The notes below the pieces were generated by a model that searched no databases, had not been told where the DNA came from, and saw only the letters and a list, made by a program, of their open reading frames with translations. The position numbers and the translations under genes are program-made. A stretch of DNA of 60,839 bases from Lachnospiraceae bacterium (GTDB lineage: Bacteria; Bacillota; Clostridia; Lachnospirales; Lachnospiraceae): contig SFDP01000017.1 in NCBI GenBank assembly GCA_004558185.1, forward strand, positions 1 to 60,839, given 5' to 3'. Every line of letters starts with the position of its first letter. Position 1 is the stretch's first letter. Below are positions 24,590-32,305 of the stretch, piece by piece.

Positions 24590-24618
24590 TGACTTCCCAA
24601 AATAAGATGTATACAATA
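24590..24618 (+). promoter_or_regulatory. Promoter of mecA
   Basis: TTGACT (24590-24595) and TACAAT (24613-24618) have a 17-base spacer. The predicted leader is about 180 bases and contains an inverted repeat (AATGTCCCC at 24734-24742 with GGGGATGTT at 24769-24777) that could fold just ahead of the start codon and its weak ribosome binding site. Confidence 0.65.
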
Positions 24619-24805
24619 CTTTTACAAATCACAGATACGTTTTGGTAACTTACTCTGCGGTTTGCTGCATATTATAGTAAATGAGTAGCCTTTTATGTTC
24701 AGCATGGTAAAGGTGAAATAGAAGATTCTGCGTAATGTCCCCGGACAATCAAGACTTCTTCAGTATATGGGGATGTTACACTGGGAAAGGACCCTGGTGA
24801 CAACG

Positions 24806-25579
24806 ATGAAAATAGAAAAAGTAAATGATCATCAGATTCGCTGTACTCTGACGAAGGCCGATTTGGCCGACCGTCAGCTAAAGCTCAGTGAACTGGCATA
24901 TGGAACAGAGAAGGCCAAAGACCTGTTCCGGGATATGATGCAACAGGCTTCAGCTAAATTTGGTTTTGAGGCTGAGGATATTCCTTTAATGATAGAAGCA
25001 ATTCCCTTAAATGGAGATTGCATTGTTTTGATTATTACCAAGGTGGAAGACCCTGAGGAACTGGATACCCGTTTCTCCAAATTTGCTCCCTCTCTTACTG
25101 ACGGAGAGGATGGTATTGAAGATATTCTGGGTAATCTGGGCGCTGAGGATGAGGTTCTTGACCTCTTTCGCCGGGTCCAAAAAAGCCGCCAGAAAAAAGC
25201 TACGGCTGACGTTTCCGATCCTTTTTTACCGGGCCGGGAAGAGTCCGAAGAGGAGAAGAGAACGGATGATAAAGAGAATAAAGGCTTTGTGCGACTTTTT
25301 TCTTTTGACTCCCTCTACCATTTATACCCCATTTCCCGCCAGCTTTCCTCCTTTTATCAGGATGCCAATACCCTCTATAAGGATCCTGCCGGCGGAAGAT
25401 ACTACTTGGTAATCACCCAGGCTGCGGAAGAGCCGGAAACCTTTAATCGTCTATGCAACATTTTATCTGAGTATGGGCAGTTGGAACGCTACAGTAAGGC
25501 GCACGAGGCTTATATGGCAGAGCACTATGAGGTTTTGATCCAGAAGAATGCTCTACAGGCTCTGGCTCTGATGGAATAA
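24806..25579 (+). CDS. mecA: MecA-type adaptor protein
   Basis: This 257-residue protein shows the MecA organisation: an N-terminal substrate-binding region MKIEKVNDHQIRCTLTKADL, an acidic variable linker (residues 105-160) and a C-terminal ClpC-binding domain (VRLFSFDSLYHLYPIS). MecA delivers substrates to the ClpCP protease and, in B. subtilis, controls ComK. The ATG chosen begins the conserved KIEKV segment; upstream codons are not conserved in type. A UUCG-capped hairpin follows. Confidence 0.87.
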   Translation: MKIEKVNDHQIRCTLTKADLADRQLKLSELAYGTEKAKDLFRDMMQQASAKFGFEAEDIPLMIEAIPLNGDCIVLIITKVEDPEELDTRFSKFAPSLTDGEDGIEDILGNLGAEDEVLDLFRRVQKSRQKKATADVSDPFLPGREESEEEKRTDDKENKGFVRLFSFDSLYHLYPISRQLSSFYQDANTLYKDPAGGRYYLVITQAAEEPETFNRLCNILSEYGQLERYSKAHEAYMAEHYEVLIQKNALQALALME

Positions 25580-25640
25580 AAATACATGAAGGCTGTCTCA
25601 GCAGCGGCTTTCATCAGACAGAATAAGCAATACTTTCGGT

Positions 25641-25668
25641 AAACGGCATAGCTTCGGCTATGCCGTTT
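25641..25668 (+). terminator. UUCG hairpin downstream of mecA
   Basis: AAACGGCATAGC and GCTATGCCGTTT pair perfectly around a TTCG tetraloop. The following T run is interrupted (CGAGCTTTTG), so termination efficiency is uncertain. Confidence 0.6.
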
Positions 25669-25790
25669 CGAGCTTTTGAAGGTCAAACCCTAAAGACTAT
25701 ATCGCTTTTTCAATGGCATAATTGCGACACCGAATGCACTGATGAGTGAAAAGGTACTCACATTATTCCGTTATACTTTGAAGAGCCCAC

Positions 25791-25833
25791 AAAAAAGACG
25801 GATAAAAAGCCATCGCTTCTCACCCGTCTTTTT
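25791..25833. terminator. Bidirectional terminator between mecA and the DUF1858 gene
   Basis: AAAAAGACGG (25792-25801) pairs with CCGTCTTTTT (25824-25833), with T runs usable on either strand. On the minus strand it lies about 100 bases past the DUF1858 stop codon. The rest of 25583-25935 holds no gene. Confidence 0.65.
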
Positions 25834-25935
25834 CCTGCCCTGTATGGGGCTGCCCCAAACCCGATCTGTTTTATAGGCAGTGATCCCATTAAAAGCCTGT
25901 TGTGTTTTTACTGATTACTGTCTTGCTGTAAGCTA

Positions 25936-26127
25936 TTATAATTCAGCAATTTTATTCATCAATTCTTCCACATCCACATTGTGTACCATAGCTGCCTCTT
26001 CCAGAGATTCACTCTGTGCAGAAGGGCAGCCCAGACAATGCATACCGATCTCCAGCAGAGCACTTGCAGCGGCAGGTTTAACTTTTAAAATCTCTCCAAT
26101 AGTCATGTCTTTCGTAATTGTTGACAT
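25936..26127 (-). CDS. DUF1858 domain protein
   Basis: This 63-residue protein is a single DUF1858 domain: TKDMTIGEILKVKPAAASALLEIGMHCLGCP, then a second helix with ESLEEAAMVHNVDVEELMNKI. A CLGC pair sits at the end of the first helical unit, and such domains often accompany redox or hybrid-cluster proteins. Function unknown. The start follows the stereotyped AATGGAGGA leader with a perfect palindrome TGCTGCTTAAGCAGCA just upstream. It is divergent from the PFL operon. Confidence 0.82.
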   Translation of the reverse strand: MSTITKDMTIGEILKVKPAAASALLEIGMHCLGCPSAQSESLEEAAMVHNVDVEELMNKIAEL

Positions 26128-26141
26128 CTTTTCCTCCATTC

Positions 26142-26157
26142 TGCTGCTTAAGCAGCA
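26142..26157 (-). promoter_or_regulatory. Leader hairpin before the DUF1858 gene
   Basis: TGCTGCTTAAGCAGCA is a perfect 16-base palindrome 3 bases before the AATGGAGGA ribosome binding leader. It belongs to the same hairpin set as 10367-10382, 16314-16329 and 55593-55608. Confidence 0.55.
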
Positions 26158-26346
26158 TTTTATCATAATCCATCTGCAGATCACAGGCCCAACCTGCGAT
26201 ACTGCTTAACTCAAAACGTGTAATCTTGCAGGTTCTAAACCAAAAGAAACAACGCTGTTCTCTATTAGTTTACCCTCTTTTTTCACGAATAGCTATAGTA
26301 TAATACATTTTCCTCCATTTGTATAGAAAAAAGTACACTACTTCGC

Positions 26347-26375
26347 TTGACGTTGTGAAAAACTTAACATATAAT
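26347..26375 (+). promoter_or_regulatory. Promoter of the pyruvate formate-lyase operon
   Basis: TTGACG (26347-26352) and TATAAT (26370-26375) have a 17-base spacer. The leader is about 70 bases and ends with a GGAGG site. The spacer is almost entirely filled by a Rex-like operator. Confidence 0.85.
26353..26370 (+). promoter_or_regulatory. Predicted Rex operator
   Basis: TTGTGAAAAACTTAACAT matches the clostridial Rex consensus TTGTTAANNNNTTAACAA at all but two defined positions. Lying between -35 and -10, a bound repressor would block RNA polymerase. Rex releases DNA at high NADH, so the PFL operon would be induced when NADH accumulates. The repressor gene is not in this window. Confidence 0.65.
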
Positions 26376-26449
26376 CTAACCGAAAGATTTACATAGTGTT
26401 TTACGCTATTGGCACTCAATAACTACACATTTACAGGAGGCATTTTCAA

Positions 26450-28492
26450 ATGAGACCAGAATGGACAGATTTTGTAGGTGGCAAGTGGGAGCATGACATC
26501 AACGTAAGAGATTTTATTCAACGCAACTATCATCCTTACGATGGTGACGAGAGCTTTCTCGTGGATGCTACACAGGACACAAAAGACTTATGGGACATGG
26601 TGCTTGAGTTGCAGAAAAAGGAACGTGAAGCAGGCGGTGTTCTGGATATGGATACCAAGGTGGTATCCAACATCGTTTCTCACGGCCCGGGCTATTTAGA
26701 CAAGAGCAAAGAAAAGATCGTTGGTTTTCAAACCGACAAACCCTTCAAGCGTTCCCTGCAGCCTTACGGCGGTATCCGTATGGCAGAGAAGGCCTGCTCC
26801 GATAACGGATATGAGGTAGACCCTGAAATCAGTGAGTTTTTCTCTGTTCACAGAAAGACTCATAATGCAGGCTGCTTTGATGCTTATAATGACGAAATGA
26901 GAAACTGTCGTTCCTCTCATATTATCACCGGTCTTCCTGATGCTTATGGAAGGGGTCGTATCATCGGTGACTACAGACGTGTTGCCTTATATGGAATTGA
27001 TCGCCTGATTGAAGATAAGCTGGCACAGAAAAACTCTACCGGCCGTGTAATGACCGACGATGTGATTCGGCTTCGTGAGGAGTTGTCTGAGCAGATCGTG
27101 GCATTAAAGCAGATGAAGCAGATGGCAGCTTCCTATGGCTGTGACATTTCCAAACCGGCAACGAATATGCAGGAAGCAGTTCAGGCGCTCTACTTTGGCT
27201 ATCTGGCTGCAGTAAAGGAACAGAACGGTGCTGCAATGTCCCTTGGCCGCACCTCTACCTTCCTGGACATTTATGCAGAGAGAGATTTAGCTAACGGAAC
27301 CTTTACCGAGGAGCAGATTCAGGAATTTATTGACCACTTCATCATGAAGCTGAGATTGATCAAATTTGCCCGTACTCCTGAGTATAACCAGATTTTCGCT
27401 GGGGATCCTGTATGGGTAACTGAATCTCTTGCCGGAGTTGGTGTGGATGGACGTCACATGGTGACCAAAACCTCCTTCCGTTATCTCCATACTTTAACCA
27501 ACCTGGGACCTTCACCTGAACCTAACCTGACCGTTCTCTGGTCTGTAAATCTTCCTTCCAATTGGAAGAGATACTGTGCTAAGATGTCTATCCAGACTTC
27601 TTCCATTCAGTACGAGAATGACGATTTGATGCGGGCTGATCATGGTGATGATTATGGAATCGCCTGCTGTGTATCCTCCATGGTTATTGGTAAGGAAATG
27701 CAGTTCTTCGGTGCCCGCGCCAACCTGGCTAAATGCCTGCTCTATGCGTTAAATGGCGGTGTAGACGAGATCACTAAAAAGCAGGTAGGACCTAAATATC
27801 GTCCTGTGGAAGGCGACGTTCTGGATTTTGAAGATGTAATGGATAAATTTACCGACATGATTGAATGGCAGGCTGATGTTTATGTGAACACCCTGAACAT
27901 TATTCATTACATGCATGACAAATACTGCTATGAAAGAGCAGAGATGGCCCTCCATGACAAACACGTAAAACGTTATTTTGCTACCGGAATTGCGGGCTTA
28001 TCCATTGTTGCAGACTCCCTGTCGGCAATCAAATATGCTACCGTTAAGCCGGTTCGTGATGAGGATGGTATTATTGTGGACTTTGAAACCACAGGAGAGT
28101 TCCCCAAATATGGTAATGATGATGACCGTGTAGATATGCTGGCTCAAAAGGTCGTACACACCTTTATGACGGCGGTAAGAAGACACCATACCTATAGAGA
28201 GGGTATTCCTACCACATCCATTTTAACCATTACCTCTAATGTAACCTACGGAAAGGCTACCGGCAACACCCCCGACGGACGTAAGAAGGGTCAGCCTTTT
28301 GCTCCCGGTGCAAACCCGATGCATGGACGGGATACCCATGGAGCTATTGCTTCCCTGTCTTCCGTATCCAAACTGCCCTTTGTAGATGCACAGGATGGTA
28401 TCTCCAATACCTTTACCATTATCCCCGGTGCGCTGGGCAAAGAAAATCAGGTGTTCTCAGGTGACATCGAAATTGATTTAAGCCAAATTTAA
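26450..28492 (+). CDS. pflB: Pyruvate formate-lyase, catalytic chain lacking the glycyl-radical domain
   Basis: The 680 residues match formate C-acetyltransferase from the N-terminus through the barrel. The adjacent catalytic cysteines are C406-C407 in GIACCVSSMV, and the end SKLPFVDAQDGISNTFTI leads to LGKENQVFSG. E. coli PFL continues about 80 residues to the radical loop RVSGYA; here a stop codon follows shortly after that point. The loop is encoded separately at 28731-28973. The chain presumably cleaves pyruvate with CoA to acetyl-CoA and formate only when complexed with that small subunit. A clean GGAGG site and a strong promoter precede it. There is no sign of frameshift. Confidence 0.93.
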   Translation: MRPEWTDFVGGKWEHDINVRDFIQRNYHPYDGDESFLVDATQDTKDLWDMVLELQKKEREAGGVLDMDTKVVSNIVSHGPGYLDKSKEKIVGFQTDKPFKRSLQPYGGIRMAEKACSDNGYEVDPEISEFFSVHRKTHNAGCFDAYNDEMRNCRSSHIITGLPDAYGRGRIIGDYRRVALYGIDRLIEDKLAQKNSTGRVMTDDVIRLREELSEQIVALKQMKQMAASYGCDISKPATNMQEAVQALYFGYLAAVKEQNGAAMSLGRTSTFLDIYAERDLANGTFTEEQIQEFIDHFIMKLRLIKFARTPEYNQIFAGDPVWVTESLAGVGVDGRHMVTKTSFRYLHTLTNLGPSPEPNLTVLWSVNLPSNWKRYCAKMSIQTSSIQYENDDLMRADHGDDYGIACCVSSMVIGKEMQFFGARANLAKCLLYALNGGVDEITKKQVGPKYRPVEGDVLDFEDVMDKFTDMIEWQADVYVNTLNIIHYMHDKYCYERAEMALHDKHVKRYFATGIAGLSIVADSLSAIKYATVKPVRDEDGIIVDFETTGEFPKYGNDDDRVDMLAQKVVHTFMTAVRRHHTYREGIPTTSILTITSNVTYGKATGNTPDGRKKGQPFAPGANPMHGRDTHGAIASLSSVSKLPFVDAQDGISNTFTIIPGALGKENQVFSGDIEIDLSQI

Positions 28493-28502
28493 GAAGGTGT
28501 CT

Positions 28503-28712
28503 ATGGACGAAAATAAGATGATTGATGATCTGGTTGCCATGCTGGATGCGAGTATGGCAAAAGGCGTTGGCCACATTAATGCTGACGTTGATACAAGTTT
28601 AGATGGTACAAAGCGTGTAGAGACCATGGGGTGTTCGGATTGTTCCCGAACTCCCCTGGCCTGCAGTGTTCCTACCCTGGAACAGGGATTGGACGATTAT
28701 ACAAGACTATAG
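28503..28712 (+). CDS. Cys-rich paralogue of the PFL radical-domain N-terminus, no glycine loop
   Basis: This 69-residue protein begins MDENKMIDDLVAMLDASMAK then GVGHINADVD, aligning with the start of the glycyl-radical subunit (QVDNLVALLDGYATKGGHHLNVNV). After that it diverges completely: no RVSGYA loop is present and the tail reads MGCSDCSRTPLACSVPTLEQ, with three Cys in a CxxC-x6-C pattern. It lies between the two PFL chains with 10-base and 18-base gaps and has its own weak AGAAGG site. It may dock in the same cleft as the radical domain, as a placeholder, redox switch or repair factor. Function unknown; the resemblance is read by eye. Confidence 0.75.
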   Translation: MDENKMIDDLVAMLDASMAKGVGHINADVDTSLDGTKRVETMGCSDCSRTPLACSVPTLEQGLDDYTRL

Positions 28713-28730
28713 TTTAAGGAGGATTTTATC

Positions 28731-28973
28731 ATGGAAAACACAAACGCACAGGTAGATAACTTAGTAGCACTGTTAGATGGATATGCAACAAAAGGCGGAC
28801 ATCATCTTAATGTGAACGTATTAAACAGGGATACTCTGCTGGATGCCCAGAAGCATCCTGAAAAATATCCTCAGTTGACTATCCGTGTTTCCGGATATGC
28901 GGTTAATTTTATTAAATTGACTCCAGAGCAGCAGACTGACGTTATTAACCGTACCTTCCATGCTTCCGTTTAA
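28731..28973 (+). CDS. Glycyl-radical subunit of split pyruvate formate-lyase
   Basis: This 80-residue protein is the missing C-terminus of PFL: QVDNLVALLDGYATKGGHH, then NVNVLNRDTLLDAQKHPEKY and TIRVSGYAVNFIKLTPEQQ, ending DVINRTFHASV. The Gly of RVSGYA is the radical site installed by the activating enzyme. It resembles the stand-alone radical protein YfiD/GrcA, which rescues oxygen-damaged PFL, but here it must be the normal partner because the large chain has no loop of its own. It has a strong TAAGGAGG site, better than the upstream small gene, suggesting high translation. Confidence 0.92.
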   Translation: MENTNAQVDNLVALLDGYATKGGHHLNVNVLNRDTLLDAQKHPEKYPQLTIRVSGYAVNFIKLTPEQQTDVINRTFHASV

Positions 28974-28979
28974 TCGAGT

Positions 28980-29765
28980 ATGAAAGGACGAATTCATTCC
29001 CTTGAAAGCTTCGGAACTGTAGATGGACCGGGAGTTCGATACGTCATTTTCCTTCAGGGCTGTCCTATGCGTTGTGCCTATTGTCACAACCCCGACACCT
29101 GGGATTTTGGCTGTGGCCGTGAAGTTGACCCGGACTATCTTATTGAGCAATACGAAAGAAATATAGATTTCTATAAGGGCGGCGGTATTACCGTGACCGG
29201 CGGCGAACCTCTTTGCCAGTTGGATTTTCTGATTGAATTGTTTACTTTGGCAAAAAAGAAGAATATCCACACCTGTATTGATACCTCCGGTATTGCCTAT
29301 CAGCCTTTTTCCAAGGAGATCCTGGAGAAGCTGGATAGACTAATGGCCCTTACCGATTTAGTCATGTTGGATATTAAGCATATCAACGGGGAAAAGCATT
29401 TGGAACTGACCGGGCAGCCCAATGATAATATCATTGAGTTTGCCTATTATCTCAACAATAAGAGAATTCCCACCTGGATTCGTCATGTTGTGGTTCCCGG
29501 TCTGACTGACGACCATGAATCCTTAAGAGCTCTTGGCTATTTTATTGGTGGACTGTCCAATCTTCAGGCTCTTGATCTTCTTCCCTATCATGTTATGGGG
29601 ATAAAAAAATATGAGGAATTAGGATTGGAATACCGCTTGAAGGATGTACCCCCGATGGATAAAAGTAAACTTCGTGAATTGAAGCTGCAAATCCTCAAAG
29701 GGATTAAAATACGGCGAAATGAAATGAACGAATATTCCAACATCGTATCAGAATTAATACATTAA
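28980..29765 (+). CDS. pflA: Pyruvate formate-lyase activating enzyme
   Basis: This 261-residue radical-SAM enzyme has the PFL-AE cluster motif GCPMRCAYCHNPDTW (CxxxCxxC) at about residues 29-43, followed by GGITVTGGEPL and DTSGIAY. It abstracts hydrogen from the glycine of the PFL radical loop using SAM and a reduced [4Fe-4S] cluster. Its ATG lies 6 bases after the radical-subunit stop with no strong ribosome binding site, so translation is probably coupled. The ferredoxin downstream is a plausible electron donor. Confidence 0.95.
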   Translation: MKGRIHSLESFGTVDGPGVRYVIFLQGCPMRCAYCHNPDTWDFGCGREVDPDYLIEQYERNIDFYKGGGITVTGGEPLCQLDFLIELFTLAKKKNIHTCIDTSGIAYQPFSKEILEKLDRLMALTDLVMLDIKHINGEKHLELTGQPNDNIIEFAYYLNNKRIPTWIRHVVVPGLTDDHESLRALGYFIGGLSNLQALDLLPYHVMGIKKYEELGLEYRLKDVPPMDKSKLRELKLQILKGIKIRRNEMNEYSNIVSELIH

Positions 29766-29841
29766 ATCTTGATTTTTCTATTGTATAATGAAGTATTTTG
29801 TATTAAAATCAACATATAGGAATGAAAAGGAGGATTTTATT

Positions 29842-30012
29842 ATGGCTCATGTAATTAGTGATGCTTGTATTATGTGTGGTGCTTGTGAAGGCACTTGTCC
29901 TGTTAGTTGTATTTCTGCTGGTGACTCTCAGTATAATATCGATGGCGGTACATGTATTGACTGCGGATCCTGCGTAGGAGTTTGCCCTGTAGGCGCTATT
30001 TCCGAGGGTTAA
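29842..30012 (+). CDS. 2[4Fe-4S] ferredoxin
   Basis: This 56-residue clostridial-type ferredoxin has two CxxCxxCxxxCP motifs: CIMCGACEGTCPVSC and CIDCGSCVGVCPVGAI. It carries low-potential electrons in the cytosol. AAGGAGG precedes the ATG. The gap from pflA is 76 bases and contains promoter-like TTGTAT/TAAAAT boxes (29781-29786, 29804-29809), so it may also be transcribed on its own. Heavy use of TGT/GGT codons suggests high expression. Linkage to pflA suggests it reduces the activating enzyme, which is inference. Confidence 0.93.
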   Translation: MAHVISDACIMCGACEGTCPVSCISAGDSQYNIDGGTCIDCGSCVGVCPVGAISEG

Positions 30013-30070
30013 TTTTACGGCTTCTGCATAGAAGCTCAATCTATATACCATTAGAGATAACAAGGGAAAA

Positions 30071-30107
30071 GAAAAGCATTCAAAAAAATGAATGCTTTTT
30101 TCTTTTC
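30071..30107. terminator. Bidirectional terminator after the ferredoxin gene
   Basis: AAAAGCATTC (30072-30081) pairs with GAATGCTTTT (30090-30099), extended by flanking GAAAAG/CTTTTC, with T runs on both strands. It closes the PFL operon and also overlaps the stop codon of the convergent gene at 30080-30397. Confidence 0.85.
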
Positions 30108-30397
30108 CCTGCATTCTGCTTATTACGAATGCTTTCATCAATGGTTCGAAAATGTCTCTCCATTTCCTCCCAACGCTTTTCCTGCAGCTTTTCATGCTCT
30201 CTCCATTCCTCTTTCATTTGCATATCACATTCTTTTACCGTTTCTCTGACCGTCTGTTTAATCAGGCTTTTCAAAAGAAGCTGAATTCTTTCTGCCTTCT
30301 CATTGACTTCCTCCGGCGACAGCAGCCGTTCCTGTTGTTTCAGTGGTAACAAAACCCCTTTCTCATTGTCAAAAACCATATAACGTTCCTTTTCCAT
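30080..30397 (-). CDS. Hypothetical coiled-coil protein
   Basis: This 105-residue protein is strongly charged and mostly helical from residue 28 onward (EEVNEKAERIQLLLKSLIKQ, then HEKLQEKRWEEMERHF), ending in a basic KRKKHSFF. The tail and helical repeat recall DUF3967-type segments found after MerR-like DNA-binding domains, but no such domain is present; this is a weak similarity. The ribosome binding site is AAAGGAG. The stop codon lies inside the shared terminator. Confidence 0.6.
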   Translation of the reverse strand: MEKERYMVFDNEKGVLLPLKQQERLLSPEEVNEKAERIQLLLKSLIKQTVRETVKECDMQMKEEWREHEKLQEKRWEEMERHFRTIDESIRNKQNAGKRKKHSFF

Positions 30398-30450
30398 GTA
30401 TACTCCTTTCTTTCTTCATGATACCATATTTCCTATGTTGACTTATGTAA

Positions 30451-30479
30451 AAAAAGGATGAAGCAAAATCTCCATCCTC
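30451..30479 (-). terminator. Terminator of the gdpP-rplI-dnaB operon
   Basis: On the minus strand the hairpin AGGATG/CATCCT is followed by a run of seven T, immediately after the dnaB stop codon. Confidence 0.8.
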
Positions 30480-30480
30480 T

Positions 30481-31824
30481 TTAGTAGTCTCTCTCTTTAT
30501 TTGCAAATTTAGTGTATTCAGGCAGCCATACCAGCTCTACCGTACCAATAGGACCGTTTCTTTGCTTACCGATAATTATTTCCGAAATTCCCTTCTTTTC
30601 ACTATCCTTATTATAGTAATCATCACGGTAGATGAACATAACCACATCTGCATCCTGTTCAATGGCACCTGATTCTCTAAGGTCCGACATCATCGGTCTG
30701 TGATCCGGTCTTTGCTCTACTGCCCGGCTTAGCTGAGACAAGGCCAGAACCGGCACATTAAGTTCTCTGGCCAGCTTCTTCAATGAGCGGGAAATCTCAG
30801 AAATCTCCTGTTGCCTGGATTCACTCCTTCCGCTGCCGGACATCAATTGCAGATAATCAATAATAATCATCTTAATATCATGCTCCAGCTTAAATTTACG
30901 GCATTTACTCCTTAACTCTGAAATACTGATTCCTGCCGTATCATCAATAATCAGCTTAGACTTTCCGATTACCCCTGCACTTTCAATTAATTTTTCCCAT
31001 TCTTCATCATTCAGAGTACCATTTCGCAGATTCTGGGCATCCACATTAGACTCCAGGGAAAACATACGATTCACTAACTGTTCCTTGGACATTTCCAGAC
31101 TGAATATAGCCACTGCCTCCTTCAAACGAAAGGCCACATACTGGGCAATATTCAACACAAAGGCTGTCTTTCCCATAGAAGGTCTGGCTGCAATCAATAC
31201 CAGATCAGCAGGCTGCATTCCCGACGTCTTATAGTCCAAATCCAAAAATCCGGTGGCAATCCCTGTAACCCTTCCACTGTTTTTTGATGCTGCTTCAATT
31301 TTTTCCAATGCATTCATGACTACCTGACGAATAGGAACAAACTCTCCAGAGTTGCGGTTTTGAACCAATTCAAAAATACGCTTTTCTGCCTCTTCCAGTA
31401 TGACCTCTATGCTTTCCTTTCCGCCATAGCACTGATTCGCAATATCTTCATTCAGTCGAATCATTTTCCGCAAAGTGGACTTTTCCGCTACGATCCTGGC
31501 ATAGGATTTGATATTGGCGGAAGTAGGTACTTCTGTAAGGATATCTCTGATAAATTCCAGACTGCTTACCTCTCCGGGGACATCCTTTTCCTTCAGTCTG
31601 TCCTGCAGAGTCACCACATCTACCGGCCTGCCCTCCTCATGAAGCTCTACTATAGTGTCAAACACGATTCCATACTGCTTATGATAAAAATCATCTCCCA
31701 AAATCATCTCAGAAGCTACAACGATAGCTTCACGGTCAAGCATCATGGAGCCAATAACCGATTGCTCTGCTTCTATGCTGTGAGGTAATACTCTTTTGAT
31801 GATCGCTTCCTCTATTGATGCCAT
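30481..31824 (-). CDS. dnaB: Replicative DNA helicase
   Basis: This 447-residue hexameric helicase has an N-terminal DnaB domain (PHSIEAEQSVIGSMMLDREA) and a RecA-like C-terminal domain with Walker A ARPSMGKTAFVLNIA near residue 212, Walker B MIIIDYLQLM and the DADVVMFIYRDDYYN tail. It unwinds DNA at the fork. It lies 31 bases after rplI, the usual arrangement in Firmicutes. The ribosome binding site is GGAGG. Confidence 0.97.
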   Translation of the reverse strand: MASIEEAIIKRVLPHSIEAEQSVIGSMMLDREAIVVASEMILGDDFYHKQYGIVFDTIVELHEEGRPVDVVTLQDRLKEKDVPGEVSSLEFIRDILTEVPTSANIKSYARIVAEKSTLRKMIRLNEDIANQCYGGKESIEVILEEAEKRIFELVQNRNSGEFVPIRQVVMNALEKIEAASKNSGRVTGIATGFLDLDYKTSGMQPADLVLIAARPSMGKTAFVLNIAQYVAFRLKEAVAIFSLEMSKEQLVNRMFSLESNVDAQNLRNGTLNDEEWEKLIESAGVIGKSKLIIDDTAGISISELRSKCRKFKLEHDIKMIIIDYLQLMSGSGRSESRQQEISEISRSLKKLARELNVPVLALSQLSRAVEQRPDHRPMMSDLRESGAIEQDADVVMFIYRDDYYNKDSEKKGISEIIIGKQRNGPIGTVELVWLPEYTKFANKERDY

Positions 31825-31855
31825 CTGTTTCCTCCGTTTTGGTCTCCTCCCGGAC

Positions 31856-32305
31856 TCAAGCCTTTTCCTGTACCTTTACGGTTAAAACTCCTGTCACCTT
31901 TGGATGCAGCTTAATATTCACCTTATATACTCCAAAGCTTTTAATCGCCTCTTCCAGTTGGATTTTTTTCTTATCCACCTCTACTCCGCACTGATCCTTG
32001 AAGGCAGCCGCAATCTCCTTCGTGGAAACTGAGCCAAAGGTTCTTCCTCCTTCGCCTGCCTTAATTCTGACTACAACTTCTTTTGTTTCTAAATCCTTCG
32101 CCAGACTCTGTGCTGCTTCCAGCTGCTCCCTGGCAATTTTAGCTTCATTATTCTTCTGCAGCTTCAAATCGTTTAAATTCTTGGCAGTAGCCTCTACTCC
32201 CAGTTTCTTTGGCAAAATATAGTTTCTTGCATAGCCATCATTGGCCTCGATAATTTCTCCTTTTTTCCCAAGACTTTTTACGTCTTCTAATAATATGATT
32301 TTCAT
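31856..32305 (-). CDS. rplI: 50S ribosomal protein L9
   Basis: The 149 residues cover the full L9 protein: the N-terminal 23S-binding domain MKIILLEDVKSLGKKGEIIE, a long connecting helix and the C-terminal domain KVTGVLTVKVQ. The ATG overlaps the gdpP stop (ATGA), implying translational coupling. Confidence 0.97.
   Translation of the reverse strand: MKIILLEDVKSLGKKGEIIEANDGYARNYILPKKLGVEATAKNLNDLKLQKNNEAKIAREQLEAAQSLAKDLETKEVVVRIKAGEGGRTFGSVSTKEIAAAFKDQCGVEVDKKKIQLEEAIKSFGVYKVNIKLHPKVTGVLTVKVQEKA

Noticed and set aside
26450..28973. PFL split as a simple sequencing frameshift or nonsense mutation
   Set aside because: Between the two chains there are 238 bases that contain a complete third gene and two ribosome binding sites, and each chain starts and ends cleanly; one base change cannot create this.
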